A stretch of DNA of 64,000 bases. It comes from CBDFHB01 sp965250115 (GTDB lineage: Bacteria > Acidobacteriota > Vicinamibacteria > Marinacidobacterales > SMYC01). The notes beneath the pieces are model-generated. The model had not been told where the DNA came from and searched no databases. It saw only the letters and a program-made list of their open reading frames with translations. Positions 10,457 through 18,699 of this stretch are shown here, piece by piece; within the stretch, counting starts at the first letter, position 1, and the number at the start of each line of letters is the position of its first letter. Position numbers and translations under genes: made by a program. The stretch spans positions 1,922,001-1,986,000 of the forward strand of contig CBDFNJ010000001.1 of NCBI GenBank assembly GCA_965250115.1. The letters are read 5' to 3'.

Positions 10457-10481
10457 GAAAAACGCTAGGCCCCTCGGGGGC
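10457..10481 (-). terminator. Possible intrinsic terminator between tRNA-Ser and ffs
   Basis: On the minus strand a GCCCCCGAGGGGC hairpin is followed, after a short gap, by a run of five T. It lies just after the tRNA-Ser gene and before the SRP RNA, so it could separate the two transcripts. The stem is short and the T run is displaced. Confidence 0.35.
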
Positions 10482-10488
10482 AGGATGG

Positions 10489-10575
10489 CGGAGGGGGTGG
10501 GATTCGAACCCACGGTACCGTTGCCGGTACACTAGCTTTCCGGGCTAGCCAAATAAGCCACTCCTGCACCCCTCC
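10489..10575 (-). tRNA. tRNA-Ser (GGA)
   Basis: An 87-nt class II tRNA on the minus strand. Acceptor GGAGGGG pairs with CCCCTCC, with discriminator G. The anticodon stem CTAGC/GCTAG encloses CCGGAAA, giving anticodon GGA. The long variable arm (TGTACCGGCAACGGTACC) is typical of serine tRNAs, and the T arm has GGTTCGAATCC. Confidence 0.95.
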
Positions 10576-10657
10576 GGGATGCCCATCCCGTGGAAGCCAA
10601 GGGAGAATTATAACCCAGTCCCATATACCCGAGTCAGCTACGTTAGAATAAGCGGCG

Positions 10658-11758
10658 ATGAGTCAAGACCCAACGTTTCGCGTTCTGGGAGCGACCCCCT
10701 CGAGCCGGAGCGCGCGCTATGAAGCCTACCGCCGGGAGTGGGATCGCCGCGGTGAAAAGCTCGATGCTTCCGATCATCCCGTGCACGTCGACCTCGAGTC
10801 GGTCGCGGTCTGCGATCTGCGATGCGGGAGCACGGAGGAGAACCCTCAGGGTTTTTGCCAGATCTGGACCCACGAGCACATTCGCAAGCTGGGCTTCGAC
10901 GAGCATACCTACAAGCGCGGCTATATGGATCCGAAGCTCTACGAGAGCCTTCTGCAGCAGTGCGCCGACATGGGTGTGAGCTCTATCAAGCTCAATTACC
11001 GCGGCGAGCCTTCGCTCCATCCCGAGATCGTCTCCTTCGTGCGCCGCGCGGCCGAGCTCGGTTTTCCCGACATCATGATGAACACCAACGGAAACGGCGG
11101 GGCACGCACGAATCCGAGGCTCTTCACAGAGCTCGTCGATGCGGGGATTACCGACTTGATGTTCTCCGTCGACGCCTGTGACCAGGAGAGCTACGATCGA
11201 CAACGTGTCGGTGGCGAGTGGGACATCCTGCTGCATTCGGTTCGGAGCGCCGTCGAAGCTCGCGCCGAAGGCAAGGGTGCTCCTGACTGTCGCATCCGCG
11301 CCTCCGTCGTTCGCACCATTGTCAACGCCTCCGACGTCGATAGCGGGCGGATGGAAAGCTTCTGGAAAGGCGAGATGGGTGTCGACTGGATGTCCATCAG
11401 CGAGTGCTATTTCCCGGCGGGCGCTTCTCACGATTGGAAGGCCGCGGAGTGGGAACAGCTCACGGCGCAAGAGTTCCAATGTCCCGATCCGTTCCGACGC
11501 ATGGTCGTGACCTGGGACGGCAAGCACACCATGCCCTGCTGCCAGGGATTCACGCTCGAGATCGACGGCGGCTCGGTCACTCCAGAGGGTGCCTCCGTTC
11601 CTCTAACGATCCAGCAGGCTTGGGCGAGCGAGAACTTCGATCGCCTTCGTCGCGCCCATCGCGAGCGCTCCTGGGATCGTGGAGGTAGCGGCGGCGAGCC
11701 CATCTGCCGTAACTGCGCCGTGACCAAGCAACCCACTCCCATCACCGTGACCGTCTGA
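10658..11758 (+). CDS. Radical SAM protein with SPASM-like C-terminus and expanded cluster motif
   Basis: A 366-residue protein. The N-terminal region aligns with radical SAM enzymes (DLESVAVCDLRC, then the NTNGNGG and SVDAC strands), but the cluster motif is CX3CX10C (CDLRCGSTEENPQGFC) instead of CX3CX2C. Near the C-terminus CPDPFRRMVVTWDG, MPCCQGF and ICRNCAV look like a SPASM auxiliary cluster domain. Family members modify peptides, sugars or lipids by 5'-deoxyadenosyl radical chemistry; no substrate can be assigned. The next gene begins one base after the stop, so the two are probably cotranscribed. The expanded motif is the main oddity. Confidence 0.8.
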   Translation: MSQDPTFRVLGATPSSRSARYEAYRREWDRRGEKLDASDHPVHVDLESVAVCDLRCGSTEENPQGFCQIWTHEHIRKLGFDEHTYKRGYMDPKLYESLLQQCADMGVSSIKLNYRGEPSLHPEIVSFVRRAAELGFPDIMMNTNGNGGARTNPRLFTELVDAGITDLMFSVDACDQESYDRQRVGGEWDILLHSVRSAVEARAEGKGAPDCRIRASVVRTIVNASDVDSGRMESFWKGEMGVDWMSISECYFPAGASHDWKAAEWEQLTAQEFQCPDPFRRMVVTWDGKHTMPCCQGFTLEIDGGSVTPEGASVPLTIQQAWASENFDRLRRAHRERSWDRGGSGGEPICRNCAVTKQPTPITVTV

Positions 11759-12697
11759 TTGAGCACCGCAACCGCCGGACTCTTCACGTTTCTCGGTCTC
11801 TTGGGTCTCGGCCTCGGTGCGGACGTCCTCGTTCGCGGCGCCACCCGGTTCGCCAAGGAGCTCGGACTGAGCCCTCTCATCATCGGACTTACCGTCGTCG
11901 CCTACGGAACGTCCGCGCCGGAGATCGCGGCCAGCGTCGTCGCGGCGGTCGAGGGCCATGCAGAAGTGGCGCTCGGAAACGTGATCGGCAGCAATATCGC
12001 GAACATCGGGCTGATACTCGGAGCGGCGGCGATCGTAACCCCCCTCCCCGTTGCGCGCTCGATCTTGAACCGCGAACTTCCAATCATGATCGCCGTCAGC
12101 TCCCTCCTGTTCTTCTACGCCTTTCGGCTCGAGCTCGACCAATTCGCCGGAGTTTCGTTTCTCGGATTACTGATCATCTTCAATTGGCTATCGTTTCGGT
12201 GGGCCAAATCCTCGGCAGCCGAGTCCTCGACGACGACAGCGATCGACAGGAGGGCGCTCGTCCGGAGTCTGGTCACGACCGCTGCCGGTCTCGCCGTACT
12301 GCTCGGCGGCGCTCAGCTTCTCGTCAAGGGTGCCGTCACGCTGGCGCGAGTCATGGGGTTGTCCGAGCTGGTCATTGGCATCACGCTCGTTGCCGTTGGA
12401 ACGTCCCTTCCGGAGCTTGCTACCTCCGTCGTGGCCGGACTGAGAAGGGAAGCCGACCTGGTGGTCGGAAACATCGTGGGCAGCAACCTCTTCAATATCC
12501 TAGGGGCCCTCGGTCTTTCCGCCACCATCCGCCCCATTGCGGTCCGTGGCAGCCTTCTTCATTTCGAGCTGCCCATGCTCATGGTGTTCACGCTCTCCAT
12601 GGCCGCGTTCCTCTATACGGGCCGTAAGCTGGCGCGCTGGGAGGGCTGCTTTCTCCTCCTGACCTACTCTCTCTTCATCACTCTCGTCTTTCTCTGA
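11759..12697 (+). CDS. CaCA-family Na+/Ca2+ (cation) exchanger, YrbG-like
   Basis: A 312-residue inner-membrane antiporter with about ten membrane segments and the two inverted alpha repeats of the CaCA family: GTSAPEIAASV with GNVIGSNIANIG in the first half, and GTSLPELATSVVAG with GNIVGSNLFNILG in the second. The acidic residues in GTSxPE coordinate Ca2+. The start is a TTG at 11759, immediately after the TGA of the radical SAM gene, so translation is probably coupled. The ion actually transported cannot be told from the sequence. Confidence 0.92.
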   Translation: MSTATAGLFTFLGLLGLGLGADVLVRGATRFAKELGLSPLIIGLTVVAYGTSAPEIAASVVAAVEGHAEVALGNVIGSNIANIGLILGAAAIVTPLPVARSILNRELPIMIAVSSLLFFYAFRLELDQFAGVSFLGLLIIFNWLSFRWAKSSAAESSTTTAIDRRALVRSLVTTAAGLAVLLGGAQLLVKGAVTLARVMGLSELVIGITLVAVGTSLPELATSVVAGLRREADLVVGNIVGSNLFNILGALGLSATIRPIAVRGSLLHFELPMLMVFTLSMAAFLYTGRKLARWEGCFLLLTYSLFITLVFL

Positions 12698-12747
12698 CGA
12701 GCTATCGGTCACTTGAAAACGCGCCCATCGCCACCGATCATGGATCC

Positions 12748-13259
12748 GTGAGCTATCGATCCCAAACCGAGATACTCGGCATCCCTCTCGTCCACGTCGC
12801 GAGGGCCCGGATCGTCGACGGCCACGTGCGACGCGGCGTCGCGATTGGATGGATCGCGGTCGGCGATATCTCCTTCGGCATTGTCATTTCCGTCGGTGGC
12901 CTCGCTTTCGGAGGCATCGCAATCGGCGGTATCGGTATTGGCATCGTTACCCTTGCCGGACTCGCCGTGGGCGCGGGGATGGCCCTCGGCGGGTTCGCCG
13001 TTGGTTTTGTCGCGATGGGTGGATGCGCGATCGCCTGGAAGGCGGCCCTAGGTGGGGCGGCTCTTTCGCCAGGGAGATCGCCGTCGGCGGGTCTGCCATG
13101 GCGGAGCACGCGAACGACGACATCGCGCGTCGCTTCTTCGAAGAGACGGCCGCCCGCTACGGGAAAGCCGTCATGGAGCAGGCTCACTGGTTCCTTCTGC
13201 TGACGCTACTGCCTTTCATCTTCCGACGCAGAAGGCAAGCGCCCTACGAAGAGCGCTGA
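12748..13259 (+). pseudogene. Glycine-rich short-repeat (solenoid-like) protein, frameshifted
   Basis: The GTG start at 12748 (SYRSQTEILGIPLVHVA) leads into a run of short hydrophobic-Gly repeats (AIGWIAVGDISFG, SVGGLAFGGIAIGG, GIGIVTLAGLAVGAG). The frame is lost near 13060. The continuation REIAVGGSAMAEHANDDIARRFFEET, then HWFLLLTLLPFIFRRRR, is in another frame and ends at 13259. One inserted or deleted base would restore a protein of about 170 residues with a C-terminal membrane anchor. Function unknown. The 3' end overlaps the convergent hydrolase gene by about 16 bp. The break could be a real lesion or a sequence error. Confidence 0.65.
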
Positions 13260-14209
13260 TCCCTCCTCACTTCTTCGACCACACCGCGCACCGCCTCCAC
13301 GATGAGCTCGGGCTCGTCGAGCGGGATCCAGTGATCGGCCTTCGTCGCGACACGGTGCCGTCCCCGGGCGCTCAACGCGGTGACTTCCTCCTGGTCGCGA
13401 CGACGCTCCTCGGTCGGGCTCGCGGCCGTCAGAACGACGAGCGGTTTGTCGGCAAATGACCGACTCTCCGAGAGGACCAGGCGAGCACTCTCTGGCGCGT
13501 TTTCGATCTGGCTCGCGAGGGCTTCAAGAGTGTGCCGTCGCACCCAGAACGTACGGAGCGTCGGCCGAAGCGGAGCAGCCACCCGCCCAACGAGGCGCGC
13601 CAGGCGTTCGTTGGAGCCAGCACCGCTCGTGAAGCGATAGACGAGGCGCGTGAGGCCGAAAGGTGCGAGCCACGAGGCGCCTCGCGCCATTCGAGCGCCT
13701 CGCGCCACGCGGCGCCGCTGCTTCTCGGTGGGGTCGCTCCACTCCCTGGGATGCGGCACGTCGACGAGCACCATCCCCGCCACGTGGTCGGGATGGCTGG
13801 CCGCCAATGCCCTAGCGATCCAGCCTCCGTAAGAATGGCCGACTAGAACATAGGGGCTTCGACCGTCGGCATCGAGCAGCCTCGAGAGCTCTTCCGCCAT
13901 GATGTCGACGCGCCGCGCGTTGGGACCGCGATCGCTCCAGCCGAAGCCCGCGCGGTCGTAGCTCACAACCCGAGTGAAAGACGCCACTTCAGGTTGGATC
14001 GAAGACCAGCTCAGCGTCGTCCCCGCCAGTGCCGAGTCGAGGAGGACGGTGGGTCCGCCCTCGCCTGATTCGCGCACGTGAAGCCGATAGCCACCGATGT
14101 CGACGAGCTTGCCCGGTGGCCCATGACGTTGCCGCTCGATTCGACAGAGAAGCCTGTGGACGACGACGCCCGTCAACAGGGCGAGAAGCGGCAGCGAGTA
14201 GAAGCTCAA
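13244..14209 (-). CDS. Alpha/beta hydrolase with N-terminal membrane anchor
   Basis: A 321-residue alpha/beta-fold hydrolase. The N-terminus (SFYSLPLLALLTGVVVH) is a membrane segment. The nucleophile elbow GHSYGG is around residue 125, the oxyanion region near VLLDSALAGTTLSW, and the catalytic His probably in KADHWIPLDEPE close to the C-terminus. The substrate is unknown. It overlaps nqrM by 4 bp at its start, so it is probably the last gene of an apbE-nqrM-hydrolase transcript. It converges with the glycine-rich gene. Confidence 0.88.
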   Translation of the reverse strand: MSFYSLPLLALLTGVVVHRLLCRIERQRHGPPGKLVDIGGYRLHVRESGEGGPTVLLDSALAGTTLSWSSIQPEVASFTRVVSYDRAGFGWSDRGPNARRVDIMAEELSRLLDADGRSPYVLVGHSYGGWIARALAASHPDHVAGMVLVDVPHPREWSDPTEKQRRRVARGARMARGASWLAPFGLTRLVYRFTSGAGSNERLARLVGRVAAPLRPTLRTFWVRRHTLEALASQIENAPESARLVLSESRSFADKPLVVLTAASPTEERRRDQEEVTALSARGRHRVATKADHWIPLDEPELIVEAVRGVVEEVRRDQRSS

Positions 14210-14391
14210 GGGCTCGTGGCGTTGCTTCGACGGTTGGGGCAGGTAGCGCAGGAAAGCGGCTTACCATCGGGTCCAGAGATCTCCGGCCCGCCACAGGAGC
14301 CACGCAGGCAAGGTCGGTCGAAGATAACGCCCACCGCCATAATGAGCATGACCAACCCCATGACGCCGAGCACCAGAAGAAAGACCGTCAT
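14206..14391 (-). CDS. nqrM: NqrM-like small membrane protein (Na+-NQR maturation)
   Basis: A 61-residue protein with one N-terminal membrane segment (VFLLVLGVMGLVMLIMAVGVIF), followed by RPCLRGSCGGP and CATC. This is the Cys pattern of NqrM (former DUF539), which delivers iron to the Na+-translocating NADH:quinone reductase during assembly. It overlaps apbE by 4 bp (ATGA) and the hydrolase by 4 bp. ApbE attaches FMN to Nqr subunits, so the pair makes sense together, but no nqr structural genes are in the window. Confidence 0.8.
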   Translation of the reverse strand: MTVFLLVLGVMGLVMLIMAVGVIFDRPCLRGSCGGPEISGPDGKPLSCATCPNRRSNATSP

Positions 14392-15428
14392 GGATCCATT
14401 CTAGTCATGCCGGAAAAGAACTGCTCGAACGCCGGCGTCGTCTTTTCCACGATCTCTCCGCTCTCGGTACGGACGAGGAACAATGCGGTGAGATCCTGCC
14501 GTGCCGCGAGCTCGAAGCCATCTTCGGGGCCGAGCACGAGAAGTCCGGACGCCAGGCCATCGGCTCGCATACAGGTTTCGTCGATGACGCTCACCGAGGC
14601 GAGATGATGCTCGACGGGCCGGGCGAGTCGCGGGTCGATGAGATGAGAATAGAGCTTGCCTTCGACTTCGTAGAAGTTGCGGTAGTCGCCGGAGGTCGCC
14701 ATCGAAAGACCACTCAAAGGAACGACACGATACAAAATTCGAGTCCCGGGCACTGGCCTCTCGATGCCGACCCGCCACAATTCGCCCTTCGCGTTCTTCC
14801 CGAGGGTGCGTACCTCGCCCCCAACCTCGACCATGTAGCTCCGGATCCCCTTCTCCTCGAGTCGCTCGGCGACTCGATCGACCGCGTAGCCCTTCGCGAT
14901 GGCGGAGAGGTCGCACTCGATCCCGTCGATGGACTTCGTAATCGTTCGGGCATCGTCGTCGATGAGAAGCTTTCGATAGCCCACACGGGTTCTCACCTCC
15001 TCCAGCATGTCCTGCGAGGGCAGAGTGAGCGGGGAGCGTTCGGGGCCGAACCCCCATAGGGCAACGAGCGGGGCGACCGTCACATCGAAAGCTCCTTCCG
15101 TGAGCTCGCTGATGCGCTGCGACTCGAGGAAGACGTCGAAAGTCTCCGGCGAGACCGCGATCGACTCGCCAGGCCCGGTTCGATTGAGCCGTGAGAGCTC
15201 GGAGTCGTCGAGGTAGTTCGACATTTTGCGATTGGCGTTCTCGAGCGTTTCTTCGATCGTACGGGCGACCGCGATGCGGTCACTTTCGGACAGGGCCTCC
15301 GCGATTTGCACCGTATAGGTCGTGCCCATCGTTTCGCCCTGGAATCGCAGAGGTTCCACCTCGCCGCCGGGACGACAGGCCACGAGGCACGAGACGATCC
15401 AAGGGAACGTTGACCTAATGAGCGTCAT
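14388..15428 (-). CDS. apbE: FAD:protein FMN transferase ApbE
   Basis: An ApbE flavin transferase that links FMN covalently to Thr/Ser of target flavoproteins. The N-terminus looks like a lipoprotein signal (TLIRSTFPWIVSCLVAC). Family motifs include FQGETMGTTYTVQ, the DVTVAPLVALWGFGP segment, DLSAIAKGYAVDRVAE, VEVGGEVRTLG and SHLIDPRLARPVEH, with the Mg-binding Asp/Thr region near ETCMRADGLAS. The ATG at 15428 is chosen because it places the signal peptide at the start; longer starts at 15443 or 15488 are possible. It overlaps nqrM, which suggests a dedicated Nqr (or Rnf) maturation pair. Confidence 0.93.
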   Translation of the reverse strand: MTLIRSTFPWIVSCLVACRPGGEVEPLRFQGETMGTTYTVQIAEALSESDRIAVARTIEETLENANRKMSNYLDDSELSRLNRTGPGESIAVSPETFDVFLESQRISELTEGAFDVTVAPLVALWGFGPERSPLTLPSQDMLEEVRTRVGYRKLLIDDDARTITKSIDGIECDLSAIAKGYAVDRVAERLEEKGIRSYMVEVGGEVRTLGKNAKGELWRVGIERPVPGTRILYRVVPLSGLSMATSGDYRNFYEVEGKLYSHLIDPRLARPVEHHLASVSVIDETCMRADGLASGLLVLGPEDGFELAARQDLTALFLVRTESGEIVEKTTPAFEQFFSGMTRMDP

Positions 15429-15682
15429 GAAACTAGTGTCCATAATCGCGGCGTGACTGACAAGCCCGCGCAGCGGGACATGCGTCATTGCTGGGATCCC
15501 AGGCGACGCGGAGCTAAGTCACTATTCCACCGAATGTTGCGGGCGTCCAAGAAGATGCTGGAAACATGGAGGCGATTTCTTCATACTGAATGGGCTCAAC
15601 GTACAATCGAGCTTACCGACGCCTGGGAACTTCTTCGGGGTCGTTTCCCAAGCTGCCGGGAATCGTGACATCAGAGTCATCC

Positions 15683-16858
15683 ATGGCCGAGACATCATCC
15701 GGGGAACAGCGTGCGCTTCGCTGGTGCCTTGAAAGCACCGACGACGGAGGCAAGAGCCTTGAGCGCGTAACGATCCCCTCGTTACCCTTTCGCATCGGTC
15801 GTCTGGAAGAGCTCGATTTGACGCTGCCCTTTCACTCCGTTTCGAAACGGCACGCGGAGATCTATCTCGATGGCGACGACCTCATGCTCCGCGACCTCGG
15901 AAGCACGAACGGCACCCTCGTCAACCGGAAACAAGTGACGAGCGCGCTTCTGCAGGAGGGTGACATCCTGCATTTCGCGGAGTTCGAGTTCAGACTGGGG
16001 CGCCAGGGATCGGGGGAGGAGAGACACGACGACGACGAGACCGCCGAGCGTGGCACTCTCGCCCTGGGCCGACTCGAGCTCTCGCGGCAGTTCGTGGGTG
16101 GCGGACGGGAGCTTGTCGAGCTTCTCGACAAAAGCATGGCCACCGCCGTCTTCCAGCCCATCGTTTCGCTCTATGACCACAACGTCATGGCCTATGAGGT
16201 GCTTGGCCGCGGACTTCACGAGAACCTGCCTGCGAATCCCACGGAGCTGTTCCGTGTCGCGGAGGCGGCGGGCCGGGAGGTCGAGCTCAGCCAGCTGTTT
16301 CGCAAGAAAGCGATCGAGATCGTGCGGGAAACACGGAGAGATCTTCCGCTGTTGTTCCTCAACACCCATCCTTCCGAGATCGGGGACGACGAGCTTGTGG
16401 ATTCCTTGCGGCAAGTACGCGACATCGATCCCGACACGCCACTCGCTCTCGAGATTCACGAAGACGCTCTCGGAGACCCTAGATTGCTCGCCGAGCTCAG
16501 AGAGCACCTGACGAAGCTGGACATTTTTCTCGCACTCGAAATCATCGGGCTCGGCGAGCGCTTCCTGCAGCTCGCCGAGGTACCTCCCGACTACCTCAAG
16601 TTCGATATCAGTCTAGTGAAGGATATCGTCAAAGCTCCCCCATCCAAGCGGCGCCTCCTGGCGATGCTCATGGCCGCGGCGAAGGAAGTCAATGCGAAGC
16701 CCATTGCGGAGGGGATCGAGAAAGAGCACGAGGCCGAGGTTTGCGGAACTGTCGGTTTCGATCTCGCCCAGGGCTATCTCTTCAGCAAGCCCCTCACCGT
16801 CGAGCAGCTCGAAATCATCGGGGAAGAGACGATCGACGAGGCGTCAGGCATCGGCTAG
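15683..16858 (+). CDS. FHA domain - EAL-like domain signalling protein
   Basis: A 391-residue protein. The N-terminal FHA domain (about residues 25-110) has GRLEELDLTLPFHSVSKRHAEI and DLGSTNGTLVN, the phosphothreonine-binding loops. The C-terminal EAL-type domain (about 150-385) has AYEVLGRG, LFLNTHP, ALEIHED, YLKFDISLVKDI and AEGIEKEHE. The loop that is DDFGxG in active c-di-GMP phosphodiesterases reads EIIGLGERF here, so metal-binding Asp residues are missing and the domain may be a binding-only or scaffold form. The start at 15683 (AETSSGEQRALRWC) precedes the FHA domain directly; the frame upstream is open but lacks domain similarity. Confidence 0.85.
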   Translation: MAETSSGEQRALRWCLESTDDGGKSLERVTIPSLPFRIGRLEELDLTLPFHSVSKRHAEIYLDGDDLMLRDLGSTNGTLVNRKQVTSALLQEGDILHFAEFEFRLGRQGSGEERHDDDETAERGTLALGRLELSRQFVGGGRELVELLDKSMATAVFQPIVSLYDHNVMAYEVLGRGLHENLPANPTELFRVAEAAGREVELSQLFRKKAIEIVRETRRDLPLLFLNTHPSEIGDDELVDSLRQVRDIDPDTPLALEIHEDALGDPRLLAELREHLTKLDIFLALEIIGLGERFLQLAEVPPDYLKFDISLVKDIVKAPPSKRRLLAMLMAAAKEVNAKPIAEGIEKEHEAEVCGTVGFDLAQGYLFSKPLTVEQLEIIGEETIDEASGIG

Positions 16859-16885
16859 CGTCTCTCTCGAAATCTCGCGCCCATT

Positions 16886-17608
16886 CTAGAGGCGCCCCAA
16901 CCGCTCGGTCAGAAGCTCGAAAAAGCCATCCGCATCCACTTCGTATGCCCACGCGGCGTTGGGCTCCCTGTCCGTGACACCCCAGAAGTCCACCGCGGTC
17001 TCTCCCATCGTGAGCTCGGAGGCCGTCTCTACTTCGATATTGACGCGCTTCGTCCGGAACAGATCCGGTTTCAACAGGTAGGCGACGGTGCATGGATCGT
17101 GAAGCGGTCCGCCCTCGGTGCCATACTTCTCCGTATCGTATCGACTAAAGAACTCGAGCATCGCTTTCGCGTTGCGGCCGACTCTCGTCCCCAGGGCGCC
17201 AATGGCCTCGAGCCTCGGAGGGGTCACGAGGACCTGGTGGGTCACGTCGAGGCCCATCACCACGAGGGGCCTCCCGCAGCCGAAAACGATTTTCGCCGCA
17301 TGGGGGTCGACGTAGATATTGAACTCCGCTGAGGGCGTCACATTGCCTCCCGCGCGCATGGCGCCCCCCATCAAGACGATCTGATGGATCTTCGAAAGGA
17401 TACGAGGCACCTTGACCATGGCCGTGGCCACGTTCGTGAGAGGTCCAGTCGGTGCGAGGGTGACGGAGTCATCATCAGCGTCGAGCAAGGATTGGACGAG
17501 GAAATCGACTGCATGCTGATCTCGAAGCGCAACTTCGGGCTCGAAGATCTCGGCGCCGTCGATCCCCTCTCGCCCGTGGACGTATTCCGCGGTGACGAGG
17601 GGGCGCAA
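16886..17608 (-). pseudogene. Inosine/uridine-preferring nucleoside hydrolase, 5' end missing
   Basis: The remaining 240 residues correspond to the C-terminal three quarters of nucleoside hydrolases: TLAPTGPLTNVATAM, VLMGGAMRAGGNVTPSAEFNIYVDPHAAKIV and GGPLHDPCTVAYLL, the last with the His-Asp pair of the active site. The N-terminal DTDPGIDDA metal-binding motif, needed for catalysis, is absent. No upstream frame supplies it before the divergent ribokinase start at 17706. It is therefore a 5'-truncated gene unless a start has been lost to sequence error. Ribose released by such an enzyme would feed the adjacent ribokinase. Confidence 0.82.
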
Positions 17609-17705
17609 TATGGGTCTCGAACAACCGGAGAATACGGGAACCTCCTTCTTTCCCGCGTTCCTTTTCGTGGTTACGAACGCCTATGCTACATTCACCCGGC
17701 AGTCT

Positions 17706-18641
17706 ATGGCCAAGAAGAGAGCTCGCATCGTCGTCGTCGGGAGCGCGAACGTCGACCTCACCACTTTTGGCGATACCTTTCCGCGTCCAGGCGAGACGAT
17801 CTTCGGTGAGCGCTTCGACCTCGGCTTCGGTGGGAAGGGCGCGAATCAAGCCGTCGCCGCCGCATACTGCGGGGCCAAAGCTCACATGGTCGCCAGGGTT
17901 GGCGACGATCTCTTCGGGCCCGCGACGATCGGGAACTTCAAGGCACTGGGCATCGGAGCCCGCCACGTCAAACCAGTCAAAGGCGTTTCGAGCGGAGTTG
18001 CGCCCATCTTCGTCGAAAAGTCCGGCCAGAACCGAATTCTCGTCGTCAAGGGCGCCAACGATCGCTTGACGCCGAAGGGCGTGAACAAAGCCGCTTCATT
18101 GTTGAAGCGCGCCGATATGATCGTGCTGCAGCTCGAAATCCCGATCCGGACCGTCTATCACACGATCCACCTCGCGAAGCGACACGAGATCCCCGTGATC
18201 CTCAACCCCGCCCCCGCGGCGCCCCTCGACCTCGAGATGATAAAGAGCGTCGATTACTTCATCCCCAACGAGAGCGAGGCGGAGACCATCACCGGCATAC
18301 CGGTCGGAACGGTTGACGAAGCAAAGGCCTGCGCGGAATACATGCTTTCGAAGGGATTGAGGCGCGTCATCCTGACGCTCGGCGAGCGCGGCGCGCTCGT
18401 TGCCAGCAAGGACGGGATGGCGCTCGTGCCCTCCTTCGAGGTCGAGATGGTCGACTCGACCGGCGCGGGAGATGCATTCATCGGAAGCTTCGCCGTGTTC
18501 CTGGGCGAGGGCCTTTCCGAGCCCGAGGCCCTTCGACGGGCCAACCTCTACGCGGCCTTGTCTACAACGGGCGTCGGAACGCAGAAGTCTTTCGCGTCGC
18601 GCAAGCGGTTCAACCGGGAGTGGAAGAAGCGAGCTCAGTAA
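17706..18641 (+). CDS. rbsK: Ribokinase-like PfkB carbohydrate kinase
   Basis: A 311-residue PfkB-family kinase. It has the N-terminal VVVGSANVDLTTFGD and GGKGANQAVAAAYCGA substrate-binding signature, NPAPAAPL, NESEAETITG, and the catalytic/ATP signature DSTGAGDAFIGSF with the base Asp in GAGD near residue 258. These match ribokinase closely. The start at 17706 (AKKRARIVVVGSANVD) is chosen because residues upstream in the frame are antisense to the iunH fragment. It would phosphorylate ribose, consistent with the nucleoside hydrolase next door. Confidence 0.9.
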   Translation: MAKKRARIVVVGSANVDLTTFGDTFPRPGETIFGERFDLGFGGKGANQAVAAAYCGAKAHMVARVGDDLFGPATIGNFKALGIGARHVKPVKGVSSGVAPIFVEKSGQNRILVVKGANDRLTPKGVNKAASLLKRADMIVLQLEIPIRTVYHTIHLAKRHEIPVILNPAPAAPLDLEMIKSVDYFIPNESEAETITGIPVGTVDEAKACAEYMLSKGLRRVILTLGERGALVASKDGMALVPSFEVEMVDSTGAGDAFIGSFAVFLGEGLSEPEALRRANLYAALSTTGVGTQKSFASRKRFNREWKKRAQ

Positions 18642-18699
18642 CTAGAGTCCAACTCTACAACTTCCGGCTTAGGGCCGGCGACAAAATAAGTTCCCGTTT

